DNA of 64,000 nt, taken from positions 1,397,659 through 1,461,658 of the forward strand of contig OY969900.1 in NCBI GenBank assembly GCA_963704475.1, written 5' to 3'. Below the pieces are notes generated by a model, which saw nothing but the letters and a program-made list of their open reading frames with translations, was not told where the DNA came from and searched no databases. A program made the translations under genes and the position numbers. This DNA comes from UBA9655 sp963704475 (lineage in GTDB: Bacteria; Pseudomonadota; Alphaproteobacteria; UBA9655). Shown here one piece after another: positions 54,286 through 63,130 of the stretch (the stretch's first letter is position 1; every line of letters begins with the position of its first letter).

Positions 54286-55428
54286 TACCATTTACAAAAA
54301 ATAAATGATATAATATGCTGGTCTTCAGGAATAACAAGAAGGTCAGCAAATGGCACGTCCCCTCCATCTCCCCCAGTACTTTGAGAAAGAAGATTTTAAG
54401 GCTCTATACAAGACTCATGGCCAGAAGAAACAAGGGCTGAGGCTGCTGGCTCTCCGGTATATTCAGGAGGGTAAGAGCGTAAAAGAAACGGCCTCATTGC
54501 TTTTGAAAACGGAATACACGATTAGAGAGTGGATCCATTTATATGCGGAAGGAGGTATTGATAGCTTGCTATCAATTCGTCCAGGCAGAGGGCGGAACTC
54601 AAAGCTTTCTGCTCTTGATGAGGTTCAGCTCAAAGATGAGATTGCTGGCCTTACGGACTCTTTAAAAGGTGGGCGCTTAAGAGCCGAAGACATAAGGGGT
54701 CTTATTCAATCGAAATTTAAAGTGGAGTACGGCCTATCAGGCATATATCCCCTGTTGCATCGATTAGGATATTCCTGGATTACAGCAAGGTCGGTTCACC
54801 CTAAGGCAGATAAAAATCTCCAAGATTCTTTTAAAAAATGAGTTTAGCTCACTTGTTTTAGAAGCCATTCCAGAGGGGACCCCTTTGGATAAAGTGCAGG
54901 TTTGGTTCCAAGATGAAACCAGAATAGGACAACAGGGATCTTTGAGTCGCCTGTGGGCGCAAAAGGGCACAAGACCACGCGTTGTTAGGCAACAACAGTT
55001 TATGTACCAATACATCTTTGGAGCTATTTGTCCTGAAGCGCAGACAGCAGCTGCCATTATTGCCCCAACTGCAAATGGAGAGGCGATGCAACTTCATTTG
55101 GAAGAAATATCTCTTCATATTCCGATCGGAAAGCATGGAGTAATCGTTATGGACCGAGCAGGTTGGCATATCAATCAGTTGCTTCGAATTCCAGAGAATA
55201 TCAGCATTCTTTATCTACCTCCTTATTCTCCTGAGTTAAATGCACAAGAGTCAGTTTGGAGGGTTCTTAAAGACAGATTCTTTAATAATCGAGTTTATCA
55301 ATCAACCGAAGAAATAGCAGATATTGCCTGTAAAGCTTGGAATACATGGATAAAAAATCCAAATGAAATCGCGTCCCTTTGTCAGCGAAGCTGGGCTAAA
55401 TTATGCTAACTATTTTTTATAAATGGTA
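54286..55428 (+). mobile_element. IS630-family insertion sequence
   Basis: 1,143 bp counted from TA to TA. The ends are inverted repeats, TACCATTTACAAAAAATAAA and, reverse-complemented, TACCATTTATAAAAAATAG. Insertion at TA matches IS630/Tc1 elements. It contains one transposase in two overlapping frames. Left flank is the DUF1016 fragment, right flank is an ISAs1 fragment, so the locus has also been rearranged. Confidence 0.9.
54350..55409 (+). CDS. IS630-family transposase in two frames (probable +1 frameshift)
   Basis: ORF A (54350-54841, 163 residues) has helix-turn-helix domains (KQGLRLLALRYIQEGKSVKE, then LLKTEYTIREWIHLYAEGG). ORF B (open from 54842, +1 frame) has the DDE domain: D in WFQDETRIG, D in VIVMDRAGWH and E in LPPYSPELNAQESVWRVLK. 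The junction reads TTT AAA AAA TGA, a plausible +1 slip site; fusion gives ~353 residues, the family size. IS630 members with frameshifted transposase are known, but a simple indel is not excluded. Confidence 0.82.
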
Positions 55429-55692
55429 TTATTAACAGCCAGGAACTACGCAACCTATATTCGTGATCATTGGCTCATTGAAAACGGACTCAACTATGTC
55501 AAAGACGTTAGTTTCTCTGAGGATGCATCCAAACGTCATATTAATCCAACCATTTTCTCCACGTGCATCAGTCTCGCTCTCAATATTATTCGAAAAAATT
55601 TCAACTTTAATTCTAAAAAATCACCTTCAATAAGAGGAATACTTATTGAAAACGCCATGAAAATAGACGCAGTATTTAAACTGGCTACTTAA
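55426..55692 (+). pseudogene. ISAs1-family transposase, C-terminal fragment
   Basis: The frame encodes IRDHWLIENGLNYVKDVSFS with EDASKRH and a C-terminal helix (STCISLALNIIRKN), matching the end of ISAs1/H-repeat-type DDE transposases (W.IEN..HWVLDV.F.ED). The start is lost at the IS630 boundary, so only ~85 residues remain. Confidence 0.75.
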
Positions 55693-56211
55693 TTAATTGT
55701 ATCGAATCGCCCTGCGTAATCAGGTAGTTTTCGGCAATTTTTTGAGGACGACGCTTGTCTTCTCAGTACGCTTCCTGTCCTGTTTTTCGTGTTTAACAGG
55801 GCGTCTCATCATTGAACGACCAGCAATTTCCGCTGCAAAACCGCCAAACACCGCAGAAGAATTGGATTCTGGTGAAAAAACTAGTGAAAAATACCTCTGC
55901 AAAATGACTAAAATCCTTCATCTCCAGTCTCAGCGGGAATTGCTGCTATTTACTCAAGGGAGTGTCTAACTCAGGATCTTTGCGCTCATCTCTCGTTAGT
56001 CTTTCCATAGTGCTTCGTAGCCTGCTTTTGTATCATCATGAATTTTCCTTCTCCCTTTGCTGTTTCCCCTATTGCAAACCCAGCCGAAAAAAGGTTTCGC
56101 TTAGTTGAGGTTTCGGAGCTGTGATCCTCCACCCTATTCGTTACCCTAACACACACGATTTCTCCTTCAGGAGTCCGGCAGCCTCACCTCATGCCAATTT
56201 TCACCATTTCC
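55693..56211. other. Gap without a recognisable gene
   Basis: A minus-strand frame at 55720-55902 encodes a basic segment (FGGFAAEIAGRSMMRRPVKH) that looks protein-like but has only a TTG start and no recognised family; it may be a fragment of a mobile-element gene. The remainder (55980-56211) shows no open frame, repeat or hairpin of note. Confidence 0.4.
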
Positions 56212-56862
56212 TTAGTTGTTGGGGGCTCTAGGAACAACGGCAACGGTCGGGGCCCCTGCAACGGTGGAAGCAACTCTACCTGCAACAGCGGCAGCAGCAT
56301 CTACAGCGTTTGCAACAGCAGTGGGGACACCTGCAACGGTGGTAGCAGCTCTGCCTGCAACAACGGCAGCAGCTTTTACAACCTCTTCTCCTCTATGCAG
56401 ATACATACTTGTTGGTGAGTGGACATCCGCACCAGGGATAGCATGTGCACGTGCGTAGTCGGTGAAAAATTGTCTAGTCATCGCCTTTGCTATATCGTCA
56501 CAAGCGAAGCACCACGATAAGCACTCCTTCGAGCTACAGCAAAAAAAACCAAGAACAGACCCTGTGGTGTCTGTTTTAACCCTGCGCGCAGATGGATGCA
56601 TTCTTTTTATTCTCTCTATTTCTTCGGGTAAAACCAACGGCTCTGAAAGCACTCTGCGGTGACCATCGGTTCTTCCTTCTTGAGGAGAGTTCCATGTCGC
56701 TTCGCAAGCTCGCAAGGCAGTCGCTAGCGTTCTAAAGTTTTCATCACCATAAGCTGTGGGTGCATTGTGCTTAGGAGGTGCCCAACAATCCGGCGAATAG
56801 GTTAGTACGCTCAAGCTACTATAGACCAACATAAGTAATGTTCGGAGAGTTTTTTTCTGCAT
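56212..56862 (-). CDS. Exported protein with WAPP-type leader and Ala/Val repeat tail
   Basis: 216 residues from the ATG at 56862 (RBS AAAGGAAA). The signal peptide (KKTLRTLLMLVYSSLSVLTY) runs to a CWAPP cleavage region shared with the GIY-YIG protein at 58345-58728. A central region has a CC..C..C..C cluster (FFCCSSKECLSWCFACDD). The C-terminal ~45 residues contain a duplicated module, VAGRAATTVAGVPTAV and VAGRVASTVAGAPTVA. No family is recognised. Secretion seems likely; role unknown. Confidence 0.6.
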   Translation of the reverse strand: MQKKTLRTLLMLVYSSLSVLTYSPDCWAPPKHNAPTAYGDENFRTLATALRACEATWNSPQEGRTDGHRRVLSEPLVLPEEIERIKRMHPSARRVKTDTTGSVLGFFCCSSKECLSWCFACDDIAKAMTRQFFTDYARAHAIPGADVHSPTSMYLHRGEEVVKAAAVVAGRAATTVAGVPTAVANAVDAAAAVAGRVASTVAGAPTVAVVPRAPNN

Positions 56863-56992
56863 GTTTATTTTCCTTTCTATTATATTTATTAAAAAATTTG
56901 ACAATTGTTACTCTCTGACAGGAGAGCTACGCGTTTGACGCGTGGATCCACAAGGCTTGGCCTATAGCTTCAGAGTTAATCGCAAAAGTTGG

Positions 56993-58345
56993 TGACGGGG
57001 CATATTAAGCAGCCCTCAGTTCATCAGAGGAGATGATTTCGCAACCATCCTTAAATTTGACACCAGAAATGAGCTTTGGCAATTGATTTTTTCCATCAAG
57101 TTTCCGCCAGGATTTCTATGCACTTTTGATCAATTTAAACACCATAATCATGGCCGTTTCTCGTGCAAGACACCCTTCGAACGCCTTGTTCTGTGCTTGA
57201 CCGTTGCAAAAGTGCTTTCAATAGGGTTTGTAGTGCGAATATGCTTCCAATGCTCGGCAGGAAAATCGTAAAAGGTGAGCAGGTCAGTGCGATCTTTTTC
57301 AAGACAATCTGTCGCTTTTGGATACTTGGCTTTGTATTTCTCAAGGAATAAGTCAAAGGCTTTTGTGGCTTCCTCCTTGCCTTCAGCCATCCATATATTG
57401 TGCAAATCTGCTTTCGCTTTGCTTTGCATGGACTTGGGCATTTTGTTCAACACATTGGCTGTCTTATGCACCCAACATCTTTGAACACGGGTTTGAGGAA
57501 AAACTTCTTCCAAGGCCTTCCAAAAGCCAAGAGCGCCATCTCCAACCGCAAGCTGAGGGGACACGGAGACCTCTCGCTTTGAGATCAAGTAAAAGCTCTT
57601 TCCAACTTTGGGCGTTTTCCCGATATCCATCAAGAAAACCCACCAATTCCTTCTTTCCCTCAGGGGTTGCCCCTATAATCACCAGCATACATTGCTTCTC
57701 AACCTTCATACGAGCTTGAAGATAAACACCGTCAGCCCATAAGTAGACGTAGTTTTTGCTTTCAAGGTTTCGGAGGCTCCATTTCTTATAATCTTCCTTC
57801 CACTCCTTACGTAAGCGAAGCACTGTATCTGCAGAAAAACCTATAGCATCCTTGCCCAGCAAAACAGGCATCACATGCGAAAAGTCTCCAGAGGAGATTC
57901 CTTTCAGGTAAAGGTAAGGCAAAGCCATTTCAGCACTTTTACTTCGTCTGACATAGGGAGGAAGAAGTTGGGACGCAAAGCGAATCGCATCTGGAGAGCC
58001 ATGTCCTTTGCGATCTCGTGAACGTGGCACCTTAACCGGAATGGCTCCTATTCCTGTGACGACCTTTCTTTCAGGCAAATGACCGTGTCTGACTATTCGT
58101 TTGCGTCCGTCTTCCAGTTTCTCTGCTGAGTAACCTTCCAAAAAAGTCGCAAATTCGGCCGCCACTTCTGTCAAAACAAGATTCTGGGCTCCTTGTTTGA
58201 GAATTTCTGTCAGTTGATCACGAAATTCTCCTGGTTGAATCAATTCAACTACATTATCTTTATCCATGGCGTATCTCCTTACTTTGTTAAGGTTGAGGGT
58301 TGCTTATTTCCCCCTCATGATACGCCACTTCTATTGTACCCCGTC
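56993..58345 (-). mobile_element. IS256-family element remnant
   Basis: Bounded by GACGGGGCAT at the transposase 3' side and GTACCCCGTC at the 5' side, which are short inverted ends. No target duplication is visible. The 5' boundary falls at the stop codon of the GIY-YIG gene, so the insertion may have trimmed that gene's end. Confidence 0.6.
57005..58267 (-). pseudogene. IS256-family (mutator) transposase, frameshifted and with a nonsense codon
   Basis: The first frame (58267 to ~57560) runs from MDKDNVVELIQPGEFRDQLT to LLLDLKARGLRV; a one-base shift then leads to PQLAVGDGALGFWKALEEVF and CWVHKTANVLNKMPKS. Another shift at ~57160 and a TAG in place of a CAG-type codon (KSA-stop-KSWRKL) interrupt the C-terminus, which would end at 57005 (..ISSDELRAA). 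RBS AAGGAGA precedes the ATG. It is inactive by sequence. Confidence 0.85.
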
Positions 58346-58728
58346 TAATGCCCCCAAGGTCTTCCCGGACCACCTGGGTGGATATTTTCCGTAGGATTAA
58401 GCCTGCTTATTTCTCTCACTTCATAATCAGCCACAGTATTTTGACCAGTATTTCCATGAAATGTTGTAACTGAGACTATGTCTCCTCTTCTGATAGTACC
58501 TGTTCTCACATGGGCTGTTACACGCTTATCAACATCGTTTGACGATCCTACATACCGACATATACCATTTCGATCAAAAACTCTATACACACCTTTCTGA
58601 GCTGGAAGGCGTTCAGTAAATGGGTCATATTCTGGTGGACGTCCTTGAGGTGGTGCCCAGGATTGAGTGGGGAGGGAAAGAATCAAGATTGTCATCATGA
58701 CTAATGTCTGGAGATATTTTTTATGCAT
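58345..58728 (-). CDS. Exported GIY-YIG nuclease-domain protein
   Basis: 127 residues. A signal peptide (KKYLQTLVMMTILILSLPTQ) ends in SWAPP, like the leader of the 56212-56862 protein. The mature part is a compact GIY-YIG-like domain: GVYRVFDRNGICRYVGSSND, VDKRVTAHVR and YEVREISRLNPTENIHPGG, giving GVY..YVG, the Arg of the second helix, and a terminal N/H region. Export of a GIY-YIG domain is unusual and suggests a secreted nuclease or toxin, or a domain used for binding only. The stop codon lies at the IS256 junction. Confidence 0.7.
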   Translation of the reverse strand: MHKKYLQTLVMMTILILSLPTQSWAPPQGRPPEYDPFTERLPAQKGVYRVFDRNGICRYVGSSNDVDKRVTAHVRTGTIRRGDIVSVTTFHGNTGQNTVADYEVREISRLNPTENIHPGGPGRPWGH

Positions 58729-59000
58729 TTTTTTTGTCCTTTATTAGAGGAAAGATAATTAGAGGAAGTACTAAAATGCGCCCAGATTTTCTAGTTTATT
58801 GAGAATCTCTAGCAGAGACTTTTTGACCATAACGCAACTTCGTATTCTCTAAAGCTTTTTCCTGTGTTTCTTTAATCGAGTGTTTACTCAACGTTCATCT
58901 TCTTCTAACTCAATTAAATGTCAAGGTTCCATTTTTTTTTTTGCAACGCAGTCCCAAAACCGGGTGTAGGACCACCTGCGGCAGAAAACTGCAGCTGTTT
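58729..59000. other. Gap between GIY-YIG gene and S/D-rich pseudogene
   Basis: A short minus-strand frame near 58795-58890 (SKHSIKETQEKALENTKLRY) looks like a coding scrap but has only a TTG start. Nothing else is recognised; a 10-11-base T-run lies near 58930. Confidence 0.35.
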
Positions 59001-59392
59001 TTATTCTTGCATGGATCCTATAACAGCAACAGAAGCCGCTAACCCTTTAAATAGGCCACATAATTTTTTTTGAGCTTGGCGTTCCTCATAGGGTACAGGG
59101 TCAAGTAGCCTGGGGGCTACACCCATTCTTCTGTGCTTTCGAACATCTTCGTGATACCCCTTATCAGGGTTCCATACATATATTGGCGGCGCATCATCAT
59201 CAGGGTCTGAGTCACTATCACTGGTTGAAGCACTTGATGTGGCTGACGAGGAATCGTCATCTGAATCCGCGTCACTTTGGCTGCTTGATTCACTTGAAGT
59301 TGATGAGGCTGCACCGGATGCGTCGACGTTGGATTGTCGCCATCGCTATCTTCACCATCAGATCCGTGAGTTGCTTTTGATTTATTTGTCAT
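59001..59392 (-). pseudogene. Ser/Asp-rich protein, frameshifted
   Basis: ATG at 59392 has a good RBS (AAAGGAAA) and starts MTNKSKATHGSDGEDSDGDN. In this frame the sequence soon turns to nonsense. A shift near 59325-59335 restores a Ser/Asp-repeat stretch (SSESSSQSDADSDDDSSSAT), then a well-formed domain, APPIYVWNPDKGYHEDVRKH and LDPVPYEERQAQKKLCGLFK, ending at TAA 59001. The pieces give ~130 residues. It is a broken gene or has a sequencing error. No family is recognised; it resembles intrinsically disordered acidic linkers plus a small C-terminal domain. Confidence 0.6.
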
Positions 59393-59420
59393 AGGGTTTC
59401 CTTTTTTTATTACCCCTCCG

Positions 59421-61841
59421 GTGATCGCAAATCAAGATTGGAAAGACCTTATCAACCTTTATGAGGTTTCAAACCGTGTTTCTTCTCTTATTTACCGAGA
59501 AATGGCCCGAGAGGTAGAAAAGTCTAAAACCCCATCCCTCATTCGCGACCATCACGACTTTGAACGATACCTGAGGTGGAAAGATTTAGAAAAGGACTCT
59601 ACCACGCATATTCTACAAGAAGGCACAGCCTGTAAGGCCATTCTTGAATCCCGCTTTCTCGATCCCACTAAAATGGCCATGCTTCTTGTGGATAAAAGCC
59701 AAGCGCTCTCCCAGAAACAAGAAGAAGCAAGAAATATTCTGAAAAAGTGTGGTCTTGACGCGCTTGTGGGTCTTACAAAGCCAAAGGGTCACGCCTCTCT
59801 TGAGGTACGACAAGAGACCACTGCAACTTTGATTAACGCATGGCACACGTCTTATCAACAGTCCCCAGACAAGTACTCTCTTATGCTTGCATTCAGCAAT
59901 CGGGATGTGGATTCTCTTAATGCCCAAGCGCGCTTTCTTTTAAAAACCTCCGGCCATCTTGAGAAACAAGAGTTTATCTACACAACCAAGAAAGAAGTCG
60001 ACGATGATTTTGGCAAAAAGCACATTCTTAAAAAAGAAAAAGAATTTTCCAAAGGCGACAGAATTGTCTTTACGCGCAACAATTACGGATTAGGTGTTAA
60101 GAATGGAACCATGGGAACCATTACAGCGCTGACCCCTCACAAGATTCAGGTGAGGGTGGATGACGAAACAGCAAAAGCAAAAAGAACAGAAGAAAAACTA
60201 GAAACAACAAAAGAAAACAATGTCTCCTTTGCCCCCACTCTCAATCCGTACTTTGATCATGGCTGGGCAATTACCATTCATAAATCTCAAGGAACAACGG
60301 TTGATAAAACCTACGTTCTGGCATCATCTGAAATGAACCAGAATTTTGCCTATGTGGCTATGACCCGCCATCGGGAAGACGTCCAGGTCTTTGGGAGCTC
60401 TCTTGATTTCTGGAGAGCCGAAAAACTTCCCGATATGCTCTCAAAATCAGGAGAAAAGCTTGTTGCAGCGAATTACTTGGATGCAACTTCCCTTGAAGAA
60501 CGTATGCACAAGGAAGAGACCCTTCTCACAAAAATAGTTGAGCGTGTTTCTGACGAATTGGATGCCATGGGGGCAGTTTCTAAACGTGCCTTTTGGAGTG
60601 TGGCAGATCATTTCCTGGGAAGGGGGTCAAGAGTCGAAGTGGCGAGATTTGAAGGGTCGAAACCCTGCTATTCGAGTAAATTCTGAAACATTCTCAAAAG
60701 GAGGGCTTCGAGAAGAAACCAGAGCCGAAAGCTTGCGGATGGAGGCAGAAAGCTTGAAACAGGCAACGACAAACTTGAAGCACGACGTCCCAAGCTTGAA
60801 GTATGAGGAAGACAAGCTTCGGCAGGAAGGAATAAGCATGAAGCAGGAACGGACTTTCAGTACGGAGAAAGTCATCGCCTCCTCCCTTACGGACAGTCAC
60901 AAAGAAAACGGCATTCCACGCCATTCCTTCGATGCGCTTAAAGCATTTTGCGAAGACAGGCTCCGCAAAGTCATGGAAAAAGAAGGAAATGAGCTGACTC
61001 CTGAAAGAAGACAGCGCTTCTCAGAGCAGGCAGAAAAAACAGCCACCTATCTGCTGCATAGCCATGTCCTCAAGGGACGCATGCCGACAGAACAAGAAAT
61101 CTCGGCTGCCTCCTTACGCGCCAAGTATGAACTTAAACGTATTCCTGAAATCCGCGAGGAGATCATCAAGGGGTGGCATCTAAATGACAATTTCAAAGAA
61201 AGTGAACGCATTCTTGCCCATTCAATTGCGGAGAGAAGAGCGTCCATTGAGGGACGTCTTTTCCTGCAAGCTAAACAACAAGTGCTAAGGACCCCATCAA
61301 ATATCGAAGCCCTTGCGCAGCAGGAGCTCAAGGAGCATCGAACCCAAACAGATTCCTTAGCCTACAAATTAGCGTATACCCATTCTTCTGCTGAAAATAT
61401 CTTGTCTTCAGAGGCCGCTCAACACTGTACCAAAAATATCTTTCGGTACATGGAAACGCATGGAGAAAAACCTTCCGAGACCCAAATCGCCACCATGATG
61501 CAGATTGCACAAACCCTTGAACACAGGGACTATACCCAGCTCTATCACTCAACCAATGCTCATGAAATCGACTTCTTCCGGCGTCATGAAGCGGATAATC
61601 TCTTGAAGCAGATGTCTGACCCTGGTAATACTCATGAGCTCAGTACTTACCCTGGAAGTATCCATGAGTTTCGAGATAAGGTCAGTCAGTACTTGAATCA
61701 TATCGACAAGGTCGCTCTTCCCCATGATCTTTATGATGGTCATGATTTGCCCTGCCCTGCCCTGCCAAGACCTTTAAGGCCCCTAAGCCTGTTATTTCTC
61801 ACGAGGTCGAGCATGATCATGACAAGGGGTTTTCTTTGTAA
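59421..61841 (+). pseudogene. traA: TraA-type conjugative relaxase/helicase, C-terminal remnant with frameshifts
   Basis: Frame 1 (59421-60686) encodes a RecD-like helicase C-half: AFSNRDVDSLNAQARFLLKT, FSKGDRIVFTRNNYGLGVKN, HGWAITIHKSQGTTVDKTYV and YVAMTRHREDVQVFG. The sequence continues in the +1 frame (from ~60660) through a long helical region to 61881. A three-unit CCTGC run at 61751-61765 causes another shift; with two units the frame would end PVISHEVEHDHDKGFSL at 61841. The nicking domain and Walker A part are missing. Matches the Ti/RAGE TraA family. Confidence 0.82.
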
Positions 61842-61881
61842 AGAGATCTTTTTAAGTTGTTTTCTCCCAGGAAAGGACTGA

Positions 61882-62221
61882 GATTGCATGATTGTGTGGT
61901 AAGCTGCAGCGGCGATATCTTTGTATAGCTTGATCCAAGAATTTATTCACATGCACCATTCTAACGCATACTAAATTTTTTTTTATTCCTCGGTAAAAAA
62001 TCCGTGAAAGATAAAATGATCCCTTATTCCGCCACTTCTGACAAATTATGGGGTTTTACGAGAAACAACATTCAACACATTACGTATTTTTTACGTACGT
62101 ATTTTTCGCGGATATAAATCGTACAATGATCCACTTATTATAAAAAATATCAGAGACGTGTCGGTACTATTAGAAGTTAGTGCTTGACCTCCTCTTCGAA
62201 GTTGCCGGCCCGTGTAACAAA
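61882..62221. other. Gap upstream of the Cys-rich peptides
   Basis: 340 bp of AT-rich sequence with no credible ORF. It includes TACGTATTTTTTACGTACGTA (62080-62100), a near-palindrome, and TATTATAAAAAATAT (62137-62151) that could be a -10 region for the peptide operon. Confidence 0.35.
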
Positions 62222-62222
62222 C

Positions 62223-62258
62223 CACTCTCTCATCTCTGACACTGAGAGGGCAATAAAA
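62223..62258 (+). promoter_or_regulatory. Conserved leader hairpin of peptide 1
   Basis: This 36-bp stretch (CACTCTCTCATCTCTGACAC, then TGAGAGGGCAATAAAA) is repeated exactly before peptide 2 at 62698-62733. CTCTCTCA pairs with TGAGAGGG at 7 of 8 positions around a 10-nt loop, just upstream of the RBS. Duplication with identical leader in otherwise diverged DNA suggests selection on it. Confidence 0.6.
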
Positions 62259-62273
62259 AAAAGGAAAGTTATC

Positions 62274-62495
62274 ATGCATAAAAATTTACTCTGGACATCA
62301 GTTCTAGCTTTTGGGCTTCTAACAATTTCAGGCCACATGAACATTGACGCAATGGCCGGGGACTGCACCTGTAGTTGCAACAATGGCCAATTCATCGACC
62401 AAGGGTGGGAGGATAGTTGCCAGACTGTATGTCCCGCTCAGTGTAATATAGCCTGCTCATTCGATGGCGGGTTAGACAGTTGGAACTGTGAGTAA
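62274..62495 (+). CDS. Exported 8-cysteine peptide 1
   Basis: 73 residues from the ATG at 62274 (RBS AAAAGGAAAG); upstream in-frame codons lack an RBS. The signal peptide (LLWTSVLAFGLLTISGHMNI) is cut near DAMA-GD. The mature peptide of ~45 residues has eight cysteines: CTCSC, then C-x3-C-x3-C-x3-C (CQTVCPAQCNIAC) and a final WNCE. Paralogous to peptide 2. Likely disulfide-stabilised after export. No known family is recognised. Confidence 0.7.
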   Translation: MHKNLLWTSVLAFGLLTISGHMNIDAMAGDCTCSCNNGQFIDQGWEDSCQTVCPAQCNIACSFDGGLDSWNCE

Positions 62496-62697
62496 ATGTG
62501 GCTTCAGGATGAGTGAGGGCGTATACAAGCCCTTGTCACCCCAGATCAAAGCACACCACTGCACGAAAGGATTGTGAGAAAGTCACTCCAGCAGCATCAG
62601 GAAAGTGGAAAATATATTTTATACAATCAGAGTCACGTCGAGAGCTTAAAAGACCAAAAATGAAACTTTTTAGAAGCTTCCGGTTCGTGAAACAAAA

Positions 62698-62733
62698 CAC
62701 TCTCTCATCTCTGACACTGAGAGGGCAATAAAA
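62698..62733 (+). promoter_or_regulatory. Conserved leader hairpin of peptide 2
   Basis: An exact second copy of the 36-bp leader at 62223-62258, again directly before an RBS (GAAAGGAAA) and ATG. The 250 bp between peptide 1 and this leader shows no other gene. Confidence 0.6.
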
Positions 62734-62746
62734 GAAAGGAAACAAT

Positions 62747-62974
62747 ATGTATACAAAATTACTACAGACATCAGTTCTAGTTTTTGGATTTCTAACAATT
62801 TTATATTCCATGAACGCAAACGCGGATGGGACATGCGTGGCTGTGTGCGCGGGCGGCATGTACACGGAGCTGCCTGTGCCAGGGCCCTTCTGCACAGCAG
62901 ACTGCCCGGGGATGTGTCATACCTTCTGTGATGAGGCTGATGATGGGGGATGCTCACAATGGGCCTGTGAATGA
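62747..62974 (+). CDS. Exported 8-cysteine peptide 2
   Basis: 75 residues. Signal peptide LLQTSVLVFGFLTILYSMNA is close to that of peptide 1 (TSVLxFGxLTI). The ~47-residue mature peptide has eight cysteines with the same C-x3-C-x3-C-x3-C core (CTADCPGMCHTFC) and the same WxCE ending. Elsewhere the two differ strongly (~12 aligned identities besides cysteines). This pattern, conserved scaffold with diverged loops, is typical of toxins, bacteriocins or host-directed effectors, but function is unknown. Confidence 0.7.
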   Translation: MYTKLLQTSVLVFGFLTILYSMNANADGTCVAVCAGGMYTELPVPGPFCTADCPGMCHTFCDEADDGGCSQWACE

Positions 62975-62994
62975 CCATTCGATTGCATCTACAC

Positions 62995-63019
62995 TGGTGT
63001 GGCCCCCAGCGGGCCCACC
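62995..63019 (+). terminator. GC-rich hairpin after peptide 2
   Basis: GGTGTGGCCC and GGGCCCACC pair around CCAGC with one bulge, 20 nt after the stop. Only TTAGACT follows, so it lacks a T-run. Confidence 0.4.
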
Positions 63020-63130
63020 TTAGACTAAAAAAATACTAGATGACTACCTATCGTATGACCTCTAAAAAACGACCGCTACTCGCACATAAAAAACTCAAAT
63101 TATGACGATACCCGTTGCAAAAAAAACAAA

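Noticed and set aside
56985..58355. Target-site duplication flanking the IS256 remnant
   Set aside because: The 8-9 bases outside the two short inverted ends do not match, so no duplication can be claimed.
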